64,000 bases of DNA from Ailanthus altissimus (taxonomy: Eukaryota; Streptophyta; Magnoliopsida; Sapindales; Simaroubaceae), in the NCBI GenBank assembly GCA_946807835.1, contig CAMPEX010000001.1, positions 1,875,001-1,939,000 on the forward strand. Reading direction: 5' to 3'. The position numbers were made by a program, and so were the translations under genes. Shown piece after piece: positions 1-10,766 of the stretch; positions within the stretch are counted from its first letter, which is position 1; the number at the start of each line of letters is the position of its first letter. The notes under the pieces are model-generated. The model worked only from the letters and a program-made list of their open reading frames with translations, made no database searches and had not been told where the DNA came from.

Positions 1-1166
1 TGGGAAAGGCTTCCAATATACTAGGTATAAAGCTTTATACATATAGAGCTAGGAAGCTGATGGAACTCTCTCAAATCATTTCACATCAATAACATTTTAG
101 AAAGGTACAATTTTCTTAACTGTGAGTTAATTAACGTATCTTTTAGACACAGTATTCATCTTTCGGGTAGAGTGCCTCTTCAGATGAAAGATGAGAGAGT
201 TAGAGTGTCTGACACACCAGATACATTAGCTCTTGAGAGCTTGATGTATGCTATGATATATTTGAGACCTAATACCAGTTTGGCTATAATAGTTATGAGA
301 CGATTTCAATCTGATTCATGTGATTGTCATTTGATGGTAGTCAAATATATCCTGAGATACGTTGATGGTACAAAGGATAAGTTTCTCAAATTTATAGAAA
401 GTGGTTTACAATGAGAAGATGCACAAAGTCGGACTTCTAATTTGACTTAGATGATAGAAAGCCTACATCTAGGTTTGTGCTCATTCTCATTAGTACTAAG
501 TGAGTTGAATTACACAAAACTGGGATTCACTGCTGATTTATTATGGGCGCAGCAGAAAAGGCAGTGTAGATTTGTAGGTTTATCGCTAGGCTTGGAGAAG
601 TGTTCTATAAATAATTAGCCGTTGTATAGGCTATAGTTTTATAACAAAACTTAGCCGTTGTATAGGCTGAGGTGCCAAGAGGATACTAGTACTCTAATTA
701 TGTTGAGAGGAGTCTTACATAACTAGAGGGATCTTGGCTAAAGGGAGATGCGATTATTTATAAAAGTGTTCTATAAATAATTTAGCGGACCCATTTTCTG
801 AGGCCATCATTCTAAAAGTGTTTGTGAAACATGTGGAGTCGATGTGTATGAGATATCATTAGGAATGGCACTAGAGCAAATGGAAAATTAAAGTAGATGG
901 ATCCTATCCCATAGTTTTGCAACAAAACTTAGCCGTTGTATAGGCTGAAGTGCTAAGAGGACACCAATACTCTAATTATGTTGAGAGGAGTCTCACATAA
1001 CTAGAGGGAACTTGGCTAAAGGGAGATACAATTATTTGTAGAAATGTTCTAAAAATAATTTAATGAACCCACTTGCTGAAGCCATGACTCTAAAAGTGTT
1101 TATGAAATACGTGGAGTCGATATGTATGAGATATCATTAAGAATGGCACTAGAGCAAGTGGAAAAT
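1..1166 (+). pseudogene. Ty1-copia RT C-terminus / RNase H remnant
   Basis: The stretch 172-414 reads as the tail of a Copia reverse transcriptase and the start of RNase H: ESLMYAM, a degenerate form of the usual RPDI, and VKYILRYVDGTKDKFLKF are recognisable. Decayed RNase H text (a CTKSDF-like and a DDRKPTS-like motif) continues in shifted frames to about 700. The RT catalytic part is upstream of the window. A related fragment on the opposite strand at 51798-52046 shares the same order of motifs. The non-coding tail (632-1166) leads into the 3' LTR. Stops and frameshifts make it non-functional. Motifs are seen directly; the family assignment rests on known Copia RT-RNase H order. Confidence 0.85.
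632..1166 (+). repeat. Tandem duplication of the Copia pre-LTR tail (about 277 bp x 2)
   Basis: Two successive copies (about 632-890 and 910-1166) share the phrases ACTTAGCCGTTGTATAGGCT, CTAATTATGTTGAGAGGAGT and GCACTAGAGCAA. The related element on the minus strand has only one copy between RNase H and LTR (51360-51600), so this is a duplication private to this copy. Confidence 0.85.
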
Positions 1167-1658
1167 TATTAGGGTTGGTGCTTACCTGCCATCCCTGAAT
1201 ATATATATACTTGTATATTTAGACATGTGTACATTCTCATTAAATCACTAATAGCTATTAATATGGTACTATGCAATGTAACATTACAGACATTGTATGA
1301 TCTGAAGGAGTTTAAATTTGATCTGAAAGAGTTTAGATAAGGGCTCATAGTTAGCCACTGAGAGATATAAATGCTAAATGTTAGCACAGCTAATTGTTAG
1401 CTAGTTATAATACTCAGCGAACCTCCAAGAGTTGGAGCCTTGTTTATAATGAAACATAGACCCGAAATATATACTAGTAACTGTATAGTTGTAAGAGTTG
1501 CAATCAGGTGCCAGAAAATATCAGTTGCACAAGTATATTCTTGAAAATTATCCCTGATCCATTTCTGCTAATAAGGGTCTGTCAATGGATACTTTTATAT
1601 AGATCAGCATATGTCTTACCTATAGGGTATGGATGGCCGTTCCTAGCCAACTGTGATC

Positions 1659-3650
1659 TTGGAGCTCGTATTGACATATGGGTATCCAGTTAGGACTAGA
1701 TATAAGACAAACTCACAAAGGCCTCCAATAGACACCCTATGTAAGCCATCAACGAAGAGTCCTATTAAGTTAAGTAGTATACGTGGTCCTTTGACCTGGG
1801 TGTCACGGTGGGCTTATAAGTGATCCACTATACTTTGGTTCCACGCATGTCACAGACCTTTCATGATGTGACTACTGGGCGTCGTTGGGTATGGTCTGAT
1901 GCTTATAGAGTTTGATGTGTATAGATATGGGATCCGTCAGCTCGTATAGGGAGTTAGATATTCAGATGCTTCGAGGTTATATCTTAGAAAGTCTTGTGGC
2001 CACAAGCATTAATCCCGAGAAAGAGTTTCTGCCAGAGTAGAACAATATGGCAGAGTTTGCACATATTGGTCAATGAGATACAAGTCTGGGGATATGACAT
2101 GGATGAGCACATGGGGATTTGACGGTGATAATTTATTTCCCGCACATCCAGGATATCATGACGAAAGGACTATACGTATGCATTGTAACCTCAATTTACA
2201 TGGTTTAACGCGGTGATTTATATATCCATGACGTGTGCGTAGAGCAATGTTCACGAACTCATAGAATAGTTTCATTTGATGAATCGGGAGTGGATCTAAG
2301 GAGTCCCTCGATTTAAAGTGTACTCGTTGTGCACTAGGGCAGCGTGTCAGATTAAATAATTTAATCCAGCACTACCATGGGAATGCGTTAGTGTCTGTAT
2401 TTAAGTGTTAAATATAACAATTAGTCAATAATTATTATTTGCTAATTGTATAATGACACAAGGTGCATTGTTAACCCTTGGTTAAGTTTACCCGAGTATA
2501 AAATTTAGTAGGACCCACTAGAGGTAGACTTGGTAACTATTTATGAGGAGCAAAATGGTCATTTCACACATTAATTATTGTTAAATAATCAAAAATATCT
2601 CATTATTATATATTATTATATTATATATTATTTTAATATATAATATTGGTATATGTGAACTTGGAGCTCGTATTGACATATGGGCATCTAGTTAGGATAG
2701 ACTCACGAAGGCCTCCGATAAACACCCTATGTAAGCCGTCAATGAAGAGTTCTCTTGAGTTAAGTAGTATACGTGGTTCTTTGACCTGAGTTTCACGGTG
2801 GGCTTGTAAGTGATCCACCATACTTTGGTTTCACGCATGTCACAGACCTTTCATAGTGTGACTGTTGGATGTTGCTGGGTATGGTTCGATGCTTATGGAG
2901 TCCGTTGTGTATAGATATGGGATCCGTCAACTCGTATAGGGAGTTAGATATTCAGATGCTTCGAGATTGTATCTTAGAAAGTCTTGTGGCCATAAGCATT
3001 AATCCCGAGAAATAGTTTCTGCAAAATTGGAACAATATGGCAGAGTTTGCATATATTGTTCAGTGAGATATAAGTCTGGGAATATGACATGGATGAGCAC
3101 ATAGGCACTTGACGGTGATAATCTATTTTCTCGCAGATCTAGGATATCATAATGGAATAACTATACGTATGCATTGTAACTTCAACTTACATGGTTTAAC
3201 GCGGTGATTTGTATATCTGTGACGTGTGCGTAGGGCAATATTCACGGACTAATTGAATAGTTCCATTTAATGAATCGGGCATGGACCTAAGGAGTCTCCC
3301 GATTTTGAGTATACTCGTTGTACACTAGGGCAGCGTGCCAGATTAAATTGTTTAATCCAGCAATATCCAATAGTACTATAGGAATGCGTGAGTGTCTGTA
3401 TTTAAGTGTTAAATACAACAATTAGTCAATAATTATTATTTGCTAATTGTATAATGACATGAGGCACATTATGGACTCTTGGTTGAGTTTACCCAAGTGT
3501 GAAATTTGGTGGAACTTGCTAAATGTAGACTTGGTAACTATTTATGAAGGGTAAGATGGTTATTTTACACATTAATTATTTAATTGTTAAATAATAAAAA
3601 ATCTCATTATTATATATTATTTTAATATATAATATTATTATATTAAAAGA
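1659..3650 (+). repeat. About 1-kb tandem duplication inside the LTR
   Basis: Both units open with TTGGAGCTCGTATTGACATA (1659 and 2661) and proceed in parallel through TAAGTAGTATACGTGGT, GATATGGGATCCGTCA and TTAATCCAGCA to an AT-rich tail. The period is close to 1002 bp. Units differ by scattered substitutions, so the duplication is not recent. Confidence 0.88.
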
Positions 3651-3719
3651 TGACATATAGTTGTCATCCATTTATTTTTTATATTATTATTTATTTATAT
3701 AATATAATATCTATATTTA

Positions 3720-4080
3720 TATATAATGAGATGTGTGTGAAGGTGTGGATGTGTGTGAAGGTGTGGGTGTGTTGTGTGTGTTAGATAAGAGAGGAAGAAA
3801 AAAATGGAAGTTTGTTTCATTTTTTCCCTTTGTTGCCGTAAGATAGAATGGAAGAAGGAAAATGGAAATTGTTTCATTTTCCTTAGTGTGTCGAATAGAA
3901 AAGTGAAAAGAAAAATTAAATTGTTTCATTTTTCTTCTTGTAAAGCCGTGAAGGAGAAAGGGGAAGTAAAATGGTTTTGTTTTATTTTTCCTTCTTTGAG
4001 GCCGTGTAAAGCAATTATGAATTGCTTCAATACCCATTTCATTTCCTTTTAGAGAAAAAGAAAAATATATACAGCCGGCC
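3720..4080. repeat. Low-complexity AG-rich part of the Copia LTR
   Basis: This holds GTGTGTGAAGGTGTGG repeats followed by purine-rich text (GAAAAATGAAAC-like words). Open frames on both strands here come from biased composition only. The same composition is found in the equivalent part of the LTRs at 44900-45100 and 49500-49720. Confidence 0.7.
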
Positions 4081-4408
4081 ATTTCAGAGTTAAAAGTTAA
4101 TCTCGTGCTGAATTTTGGAGCTACTATTCTAGCTTACCAAACCCACCAAGTTGGTGACTAGAACTGCCAACGAGTTGGTCTCCATACTGACTCTGAGGAT
4201 ACACGTGTATAATGTTATACATTCTGGTGATGTCTCAACCCTTTAAATGTATTAATGTGATTAATATATTGTTTATTATATGATTTAATTCTTCCGCAAA
4301 GTTAAAATATGTTAGTGATACGTAATTTTTGCAATAAACACAATTACACATGCATACACCCACGTATATTAGATTCTCTACTCCAACAAACCAAAAACAT
4401 AATAAACA

Positions 4409-5214
4409 TGTTGATACTACTTTTTAACGTGTTTTAGGGTGTATACATGCGATTATGTACATGTTGAAAAAACTAAATACATGTATCTAATACATGATTT
4501 CGTAGTGGAATTAAGCATATAATCAACATATACTTATGTAACTTATATCATTAACAACATAAAATGATAGAAAACATACCCTTAAAGATCTTTGGTGAAG
4601 ATTTTAATTCTAGATTCTTTCTAACTCCAACTTTGAGCTCATCTTGAAGTGCACTATTGTTCAATTCTAGTTCATAATAATTCGGTGGGATTGCGAAGTT
4701 AGAATAGCAGTAACTGCATTTTCAGCAATAAAGTTTTAATTTTTGAAAGAAAAATAAGAAGAATTTATTTTTCTTTCTCTCTAGTTTTTCTCACAACACT
4801 TTGTTCAAAGAAAAACTCTCCAAAACCTTTTGTTCGAATAGGTTCAAATTTTCTCTAATCAACTTCTAATTCTCTCTTTCTTCAAAGTGAAGTACTCGAT
4901 AAGTTAGAATGCCTATTTATCTAAGAATTACAACTTCACATCCAAATACTAAAGAGAATAGGGTTTCTTTCATGGCAGTTTTATTGGTGGTCTTAAATGC
5001 CCAGAGGATCTTAAGCATTTCTTCAACTCATCCTCTTTTTCTCTCTGTTAGCTTCTTTTTTAATAGCTTCTTAATATTTCTAATTGAGGATCCTACCCGC
5101 CCTTTTATTTTTTGGTGGGCTTGAGAAGCAAACAGGAGTTAAACTCTTAACTGTTCATAGAAATTTTTAATTTTTTATTGTCAAAATATTTCCCATGGTC
5201 TATTATAGCCATAT
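4409..5214 (-). mobile_element. Copia-type LTR 3' fragment
   Basis: The left border starts TGTTGATACTAC and continues with TTTTAGGGTG, matching the reversed 3' end of the solo LTR at 31142-32878 and, more weakly, the LTR end at 48796. No primer-binding site adjoins it and no TSD was found, so it is a truncated fragment. The right border with the next LTR is approximate. Confidence 0.55.
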
Positions 5215-7266
5215 GTGGCACATTGAACCTGGAGGGAGTATCGTTCCCACGAGGATTGTGTCTTTAAATTAATGCTAAGTACTATGATATTGGCAACCCA
5301 ACTTTATCTAGGCTAATCTCAAGGGTAAGATGAATTATTTAATTAAAAACAACTTAAAACTAAATACTTGGTAAAATAAAGATATGAGAGATCTATGGCA
5401 ATAGGGTTCTAGGGACTTGGTTTTCCTCTATTGTTCTTATAGTCTTTGTCATTAGTGATCAACAATCAATTTTATGCATTCATTAGTCAAGGGTATATGA
5501 TTAATTTGATTCCCTCTCCCGAGTGCCGAATGCAATACTATGCATATACAAGTAAGTTGATATCCTTATCTAACCCATTATACATACACGCATTAAGCTA
5601 CCCTTACGCAACTACCCCTAAATTCGTTAGTCTCCCAACTCAACAAACTCAAAGTTATGCTTTTTACAACCAATATATGGATTAAACTTTTTCAAGCACA
5701 TAACCTAAATGTTTAAATCATCCAATCCATTTCCCAATGTAATTAGAAGCATTAAGCACATAAAAAGCATAAATGAATAAACATCAAATAGTCATTAATC
5801 ACAAAATAGCATCAACACATATTATTCAATAAAGTTTCATCAAGTCATAGAACATATAATCTAACAACAAAATGATAATTTTGCAATATGGTGAATTCTA
5901 TAAAAATGGGATCCTAGAGCATTGATTTCATTCTATTCTTCCTAAGTTCTTCCTATTTAGCAATTTCATTCAATTCATTAATCTAGGGCTTAAGACTAAT
6001 CTCATTCCCTCTTCCGAGTGCCAAATGAGATACTATGTATATATATTCAAGTTGATATCCCTATCTAACTTATTTATATAGACATGCATTACGCAACCCT
6101 TATATTGATTACCCAAGGATTAATTTCATTACCTCTCCCGAGCGTCAAATGAAATTCTAGCCATAATAGCACACCCCAAAGTGTTCACGCCTGTCACGCA
6201 TTTTATCAAACACTTTACAATAGAGTGCACCATATGTAATCCTAGGCATAATGGCACACCCAAAGTATTTGCGCTTGTTACGCATTTTATCAAACACTTG
6301 GAGTGCACCACATGCAAATCCTAAAAAAAACCATGATGATTACCTAAGTGTTATTAGCCTCTCAACTCAATAACAACCTAAGGCTATGTTTCTCCCAAAT
6401 CCAATAAATGGGTCAAGCTCTCCCAAGCATCAATCCATAAATCCATAAATCCACAACAACCAATTCATTTTCCAATCAATTGGAAGCATTAAGCATAAAG
6501 AAACATAAATGAATTCAACGAAAATATACTAAATCATCCAAACATAATATAAATAAAACTACATCAAACTTTAGAATTCAAGTTTGATCACATATAAATC
6601 CAGCCATAACTAAAATTATCTAGAAATCTATAGATATAACTCATTATTCAAAGTTGAAAATTTAAACAAAAGAGAAAATACAAAGAAAAGAAAGAGAAAA
6701 CCGAATTTGGGGATGTCTTCAAGGTTTCAATCCTTCATATATCTTCAATGATGCTCAAGAAACCTTGGAGACATCATTTCTTCTCTTCAAATTTGAGTTC
6801 AAGCCTTATTCTCTTTTGCAAATTTCATGCCTTGCTTTGATTTTGTGAAAAATGGCTAAATGATAGTATTTATAAGTTTCAAATTAGGGCAAGAAAAAGG
6901 GGGTTAAAACAGGTGATGGTGACTGGGCGTCGAGCATTCTACCAATGGAGCCCGTTTTGGCGCCTGGAATCCATTTTTTGACACCTAGGTGCCAAATTCT
7001 GGGTGATTTGGCGCCTGGGCGACAAACACTATTGCTGGCACTATATCGGTATTGTACATCTGACACTATTCACCTGCTACTGTTTATTGCACTGTAGCAT
7101 TTTTTGTCTTTATTTTGTTTTCTTTGAATTTTCATCCCAAATAGCTCTATTAACTTGAAACCTATAAAATGAAATTAATATATATAAAAAGCCATGTATT
7201 CACATTCAAAATGAGCAATTATCAAATTAATAGAAGTGTAATATCATATATAAAATGTGCTTATCA
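5215..7266 (-). mobile_element. LTR of the TGATAAG-type Gypsy-like family (enlarged)
   Basis: Read on the minus strand the LTR starts TGATAAGCACATTTTATATA (right end 7266). Near its 3' end it has the phrase TCGTGGGAACGATAC, shared in form with the copies at 11297-12687 and 15400-16815. The left end lacks the terminal 100 bp found in those copies, so it looks truncated. It contains an internal repeat (5400-6420). A GC-rich island (6925-7035) has repeated GGCGCC words. Confidence 0.65.
5400..6420. repeat. Duplicated segment within the LTR
   Basis: Positions about 5400-5720 and 5905-6440 share the order: TTGATTCCCTCTCCCGAGTG-like, ATACTATG, AAGTTGATATCC, TATCTAAC, then CTCCCAACTCAA-like and AGCATTAAGCA. 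Inside the second copy an 80-bp unit is tandemly doubled (about 6160-6320; both carry ACGCATTTTATCAAACACTT). Confidence 0.8.
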
Positions 7267-8380
7267 ATACATTCTGACAAAAAATTTCGCATTCTGGAGC
7301 ATGGTAGGCTAATAATATCTTGTTCTGAAAAGTTTTTAGGCTAGAGCTTTCACTTCAGAGTAATTCTCGCATATTCTTTTATGAATTTCCCTAAGTACAT
7401 GCTCTGCTTTTGTGGGCCCTAAGCATCTCATGTACAGATGAAAAAATCTTCTCTTGTATCATACCTCATCAATTACCGTGTATCTAGTAGCCCTTTATCA
7501 AAACTGTCGAGCCTCCTACTTATCTAGTGGTAGAGTCTCAGCTAATATATATTCCTTAATCAGGTTCATCCAGTTAGGTTAAGGGCCGACTTGCATTACT
7601 TGTTCAACCTTTTGTATACTAGGCATTAGAACAAGCTCCAAAGGCACTGATCTTCACATTCGAGCTTTTTTGGTGGAAGCAAATCGTGTTAGGGCATCAA
7701 CTTGCTAATTTTTGCCTTTCGAAATAAGCTAGATTTTTACCTCATCAAACTAATTGGTCAACTCCTGAACCTTTTTAAGGTATGCAACCATGTTCTCCCT
7801 CCAAGCCTTAAAGTCTCAATTGACCTGATTAACGACCAGTTGAGAATCACTTTTACCATAACCCTTTCAATTACTAGAGAATAGGCTACCTTTAACCTGG
7901 CCAGTAGAGCTTTATACTCAACCTTATTATTTAAAGCTGGGAACCTAAATCGAACAGCATAATAGACCTTTTCTCCTTCAAGACTGATAAGCACTATATC
8001 TATTCTACATCCTTGTGAATTAGATCCTCCATCAATATAGAGGGTCCAAGTTATAGCTTCCTCTATTTGTTCTCTAATGTTCTCTTCTAATGAGGTCTCC
8101 AGTACTATTTCCCCTGAGGTACATTTAGCTACAGAGTCTACCAAGTTTTAACCTTTGATGGTTGCTCAAGGCTTGTACTGTATGTCAAATTCACTTAGCT
8201 CAACCACCTATTTTACCAAACATCCCAAAAGTTAGGCTTGTGTAAAATCTACCTTAGGGGTTAGTTGGTGAGTACTATTATCATGTGGGCTTAGTGTAGA
8301 GGCATAACTTTTGACTTAGCATGACTAATGCTAAGGCTAGCTTCTAGGCTAGGGGTATTAGCTTCTAGGGTTAGAAAAGG
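7267..8380 (-). pseudogene. Tat-lineage Gypsy: second (archaeal-type) RNase H region
   Basis: The minus-strand frame 8144-7758 contains WTLYIDGGSNSQGC followed by a later NNKVEYKALLARLKVAYSL block. This is the additional RNase H domain that sits after the normal RT-RNase H in Tat-lineage plant Gypsy elements. The tail, with ADALARLAS-like and SVPLELV-like text in shifted frames, runs on to about 7440. Integrase expected next is missing; an LTR fragment begins at 7266. Frameshifts and stops show it is dead. Lineage is assigned from the second RNase H, a known Tat hallmark. Confidence 0.8.
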
Positions 8381-9480
8381 ATTTCTAATAAAGTATACTG
8401 GCTTCTAAACCCCCCAAGGTAGGCTTTAAGTTGTTGGAATGCCTCATTGCATTCTATGGTCCATTTATTCTTCTCTCTCCTCTTAGTGACTTGGAAATAC
8501 TCAAAACATTATTTGTTGCTTTGGAGATGAATTAGCTAAAGGCCACCACTCTACCCATTGGCTGTTGGATATCTTTCAAAGTGCTCTAAGATTTCATTTC
8601 AGGATAGTCCTTATTTTATCAAGGTTTGTTTCTATACATCTTTTACTAACCATGAACTCGATGCATTTTTTTTTACTTTACCTCAAAAGCATATTTTTCT
8701 AGGTCTAACTTCATTTTGTGCTCTCTCAATCTTTCAAAGATCTTTCTTAAATGCCCCATATAATCTTTTTACTTGATCAACTTTGTAACCATATTGTCCA
8801 CATAGACCTCTATGCTTTTCCCTAGAAAGGGCCTAAACAATTTGTTTACCAACCTTTAATACGTGGCCCCAACATTCTTGAAATCGAATGGCATCACTTT
8901 GTAATAGTATGTGCCTTTGTAATAGTCCGAGGGAAACATTTTGATCTGATGTATCTTGAAAAGGCATTCATAAAGCTAATGAGTTCATGCCATATTATTA
9001 ATCCACTAGTTAGTTGATTTTTGAATGGGGAAAACTATCTTTCGGGCATTCTTTGTTTATATTGGTGAAGTTAACATACATCCTCCACTTCACATTAGCC
9101 TTCTTGACCATCACCATGTTAGGAAGCCACTTGGGGTAATGGAATTCCTTTATGAACCTGACGGTCTTCAACTTCTCAACCTCTGCTACTACTGCCTCTT
9201 TATTCTCCTAGTTAAAGATTCTTATTTTCTGCTTGATGGGTTTTAAAGAGCTACTGATAGCTAAAGCATATGACACTAGTAAAGGGTCTACTCTCGACAT
9301 ATTCTCGTGAGACCAAGCGATGACATTCAAGAATTCTTTCACTAGCGTGGTCAGTCCTTTCCTAACCTTTGGTTTGAGTTAAGACCTAATTTTTACTACC
9401 TTATATAGGGACCTAGGCTTTACCTGAATCGACTGTGGCTTCTCTATTGGTCTTAAGGATTCGACCTTTTCCTCTCAATG
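8381..9480 (-). pseudogene. Tat-lineage Gypsy reverse transcriptase remnant
   Basis: Decayed RT text is readable on the minus strand across several frames: a KEFHYPKWLPNMVMVKKANV block (about 9160-9090), KWRMYVNFTNINKECPKDSFP-like text, then IEVYVDNMVTK at about 8780-8810. The catalytic YVDD is YVDN here (8792-8803), so the second aspartate is lost. A QQLKAYL-like part and the following RNase H-linker text lie near 8430. Stops interrupt every frame. It connects the protease/gag part (9480-10766) with the second RNase H (7267-8380). Confidence 0.8.
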
Positions 9481-10487
9481 ATCCATAGTAGATATGCAAT
9501 AAGTCATTTTAACTGACATTGCATAGCAACTCTTAGCTTTCTTTTGATATCTGGACACAACGTCTAGCCCCTCTCTCGTAGGGAACTTAAGCTTCAATTA
9601 ATTTATTGAGAGTTTTGCATTAGTATTTCTCATAAAAGGTCGCCCCGAGTAAAACCTTATATGGGAAGGGTTAATCAACCACTACGGAATTTAATATGAC
9701 AGCTTTTATGTAAGGCCTTTTATGCAGGATTATAGTTAGATTTACTAACCCAAAAGGCATGACATAGCTATTTTTAAATGCCTACATAGGGTTTTATATT
9801 CTCTCTATTTTTGAATCCTTGACCCCAACTCATCTGAAGCCTCCTTGAAGATTATGTTAACCGAGCTCCTCAACTCGATAAATACTCAATTTACCTCTAT
9901 TCCAGCTATCTGCACTGTGATCACTAATTCATCATTATGTAGGTAGCTTATCCTTTAAGCATCTTGCAAAGTAAACACGATGGGAACCTCTTACATTTAT
10001 GGTTTTTTGGCGAACAAAATATTGTACATCATTTGATGTTTTACCATGGAGTACCTTAAGTACTTCTTCCTCGACCGATTAGAATCCCTACCAATGTATG
10101 TCCTCCTGAGATTATCATAGTGAACTCAGATGGGGTAATCTCGTTTAGGGCATTCACTAATTACCCTTGGAGTATACAGTTAGCCCAAAATGCATTCAGA
10201 TAATTTCTTTTCACCAGCTAGTCTACTCGCTTCTTTAGGGCATAACATCCCCTCGTGAGATGTCTCATATCTTGGTAGAAAATGCACATTTTCTCTGGGT
10301 TGTTCCAGTTTAAGGGCGATGTTATGATGGGTCATTTGGTAATTGTATCAAAAAGGATAAACCTATTGATCTTGGCTACATAAGTTGGGTCTTCATTGCC
10401 CAGTGTCTCAAACTAGTTCCCCTGGCTGGCTTCATTAAGATGATCTGATTGATCCATCTGCGAATACAATTAATCTAGTCGATCCAT
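9481..10487 (-). pseudogene. Tat-lineage Gypsy gag C-terminus / aspartic protease remnant
   Basis: Around 9960-9790 the minus strand reads HNDELVITVQIAGIEVN, then VFIELRSSVNIIFKEA. The layout is that of the Tat protease, where HND-LVI precedes the DTGSS active-site box. Here that box reads ELRSS, so the catalytic Asp-Thr-Gly is gone. The 10000-10487 part resembles the linker between gag and protease but is too decayed for firm domain calls. Confidence 0.6.
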
Positions 10488-10766
10488 CTATGGGTATTTA
10501 ACGGTCCATAGTGATGTTGTTTCTCTCATCTTTCTAAATAATCTTCTTCTTAAGGATCTGGCCTTTCTTATATCTCGTAATCGTGTTTGTCCTCTAGTAA
10601 CATCAGCCAAAGTTGTTTTCTTCACTTCCTCTTCATCTTTGATGGAGATGTATTTGGGTGCCTCATTGTAGGCTATCGCATTTCTCAAGATATGATTCTT
10701 GGAAAAGTAGTACCATAATTGATTTAACTTCAACCCGGCTTTTAGAGTTTCTAAGGCAACTGGCAA
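10488..10766 (-). pseudogene. Tat-lineage Gypsy gag fragment (downstream of an LTR insertion)
   Basis: The open frame contains LPVALETLKAGLKLNQLW and AIAYNEAPKYISIKDEEE, typical of the end of a Gypsy gag domain (capsid region followed by an A-x-KYI-x-EEE-like motif). It continues directly from 14934-15399 once the LTR 10767-14933 is removed: the duplicated 5 bp at the borders (GGCAA/GACAA) mark the insertion site. A start codon is not expected; this is an internal piece. Confidence 0.75.

Larger units (their letters stand above)
1167..4388 (+). mobile_element. Copia 3' LTR, enlarged by an internal duplication
   Basis: The LTR begins at TATTAGGG (consensus TGTTAGGG in other copies), directly after a degenerate polypurine tract, and ends near CTCCAACA. 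Its text matches the LTRs at 49184-51359 and 34001-36171 (opposite orientation). It is about 3.2 kb against 2.2 kb for the others, because of a tandem duplication at 1659-3650. The right end is less certain than the left. Confidence 0.8.

Noticed and set aside
3717..4082. Overlapping open frames on both strands (121 and 82 codons)
   Set aside because: They lie in purine-rich low-complexity LTR text with Phe/Lys/Glu-biased translations and no family motif; the same composition recurs in sister LTRs without the frame.
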